Shown: positions 32,528-32,846 of the stretch, piece by piece
How positions within the stretch are numbered: the first letter of the stretch is position 1
How the letters are laid out: each line of letters starts with the position of its first letter
Notes under the pieces: model-generated
Databases searched by the model: none
Told to the model about the DNA's origin: nothing
The model's input: the letters and a program-made list of their open reading frames with translations, nothing else
Source: an uncultured Rhodospirillales bacterium
Lineage (GTDB): Bacteria > Pseudomonadota > Alphaproteobacteria > CACIAM-22H2
DNA: 32,846 nt
Assembly: GCA_903860935.1 (NCBI GenBank)
Contig: CAIOSQ010000123.1
Coordinates: 1 to 32,846 of the forward strand
Direction of reading: 5' to 3'
Position numbers and translations under genes: made by a program

Positions 32528-32846
32528 GGGCGTGTCTCCGGTCTCGGCGTGTGGGGGTGCAGCATCTGGCGCGCGCGCGCGAGGTCCTCGGGCGTGTCGA
32601 CGCCCAGCGGCACGGCGTCGACCACGATGGCGTCGATGCGCATGTCGGCCTCGAGGGCGCGCAACTGCTCCAGGCGTTCGCGCCGCTCCAGCGGTGCAGG
32701 CGGCAGGCCGACGAAGCGGGACAGCGCGTCGCGGCGATACGCGTAGAGCCCGATATGGTGGTAGAGCGGCCCGGCGCCGGTGGGCGCGGTGGCGCGCGTG
32801 AAATAAAGCGCGCGGCCGATCCGGCGCGCGGTATCGCGCATCGACA
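32524..32846 (-). CDS. kdsB: 3-deoxy-manno-octulosonate cytidylyltransferase KdsB (C-terminal part)
   Basis: The frame is open to the window edge, giving about the last 107 residues. The sequence [47 protein letters not shown] and [16 protein letters not shown] are characteristic of KdsB, which activates KDO with CTP for lipopolysaccharide inner-core assembly. The catalytic N-terminal nucleotide-binding motif is outside the window. The gene is coupled by ATGA overlap to pheA. The combination kdsB-pheA is a recurrent alphaproteobacterial arrangement. Confidence 0.92.
   Translation of the reverse strand, partial: SMRDTARRIGRALYFTRATAPTGAGPLYHHIGLYAYRRDALSRFVGLPPAPLERRERLEQLRALEADMRIDAIVVDAVPLGVDTPEDLARARQMLHPHTPRPETRP

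Noticed and set aside
1-32846. tRNA, rRNA, CRISPR arrays, insertion sequences, prophage genes
   Set aside because: None could be supported; gaps are too short or show no matching structure or genes.

Overview
The window is one contiguous, very GC-rich piece of a bacterial chromosome with densely packed genes, many overlapping by ATGA or GTGA. Gene content points to an alphaproteobacterium, possibly Rhodospirillales or a related order. The main clues are an Irr-type Fur regulator with an Irr box, a class I lysyl-tRNA synthetase, a fused IspD-IspF ancestry, alphaproteobacterial prephenate dehydratase and KdsB, and FixJ-type signalling. The order is an inference; no rRNA or taxonomic marker is present. 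No tRNA, rRNA, CRISPR array, insertion sequence or phage gene was seen. No gene-free stretch exceeds 300 bases; the longest gaps are the divergent promoter regions at about 18340-18537 and 28911-29102.

Layout. 1-1296 (+): the end of an LpxH-like phosphoesterase and a GT4 glycosyltransferase. 1306-5655 (-): a MEP isoprenoid operon reading ispD fusion, ispF, ispE. 5783-8730 (+): a glycerophosphodiesterase, a DUF3047 protein and a nitronate monooxygenase-like flavoprotein. 8817-11848 (+): irr, then rubrerythrin, a GlpC/HdrD-like Fe-S protein and DUF3501, with a near-consensus Irr box between irr and rubrerythrin. 11898-13386 (-): TerB-like protein and HDAC-family deacetylase. 13475-17963 (+): AEC and DMT carriers and an NMT1-type ABC importer. 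17974-20813: an orphan small protein (-) divergent from a MASE1 histidine kinase/FixJ-type regulator pair (+). 20830-23577 (-): DinG-like helicase. 23731-25141 (+): DedA and GNAT proteins. 25184-28910 (-): an SDR, ketopantoate-reductase-like, PhyH dioxygenase, SDR operon. 29103-30743 (+): lysS. 30766-32846 (-): kdsB, pheA and a class IV aminotransferase.

The most unusual object is the 988-residue protein at 2689-5655. It is an apparently intact IspD followed by a decayed IspF domain and a nearly full-length DXS-like domain. The DXS part keeps the fold-defining motifs but has lost the catalytic Glu, the thiamine-diphosphate/Mg motif, the first active-site His and most substrate ligands. Active IspF is supplied by a separate gene four bases downstream, and active DXS must be encoded elsewhere. 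The protein looks like a pseudoenzyme scaffold or regulator attached to a working MEP enzyme.

The second unit of interest is the Irr-linked rubrerythrin/Fe-S/DUF3501 cassette. It has a 21-base perfect palindrome next to a TTGACA -35 element and a strong hairpin after rubrerythrin. The window also has a perfect 20-base inverted repeat in the promoter region shared by the dioxygenase operon and lysS.
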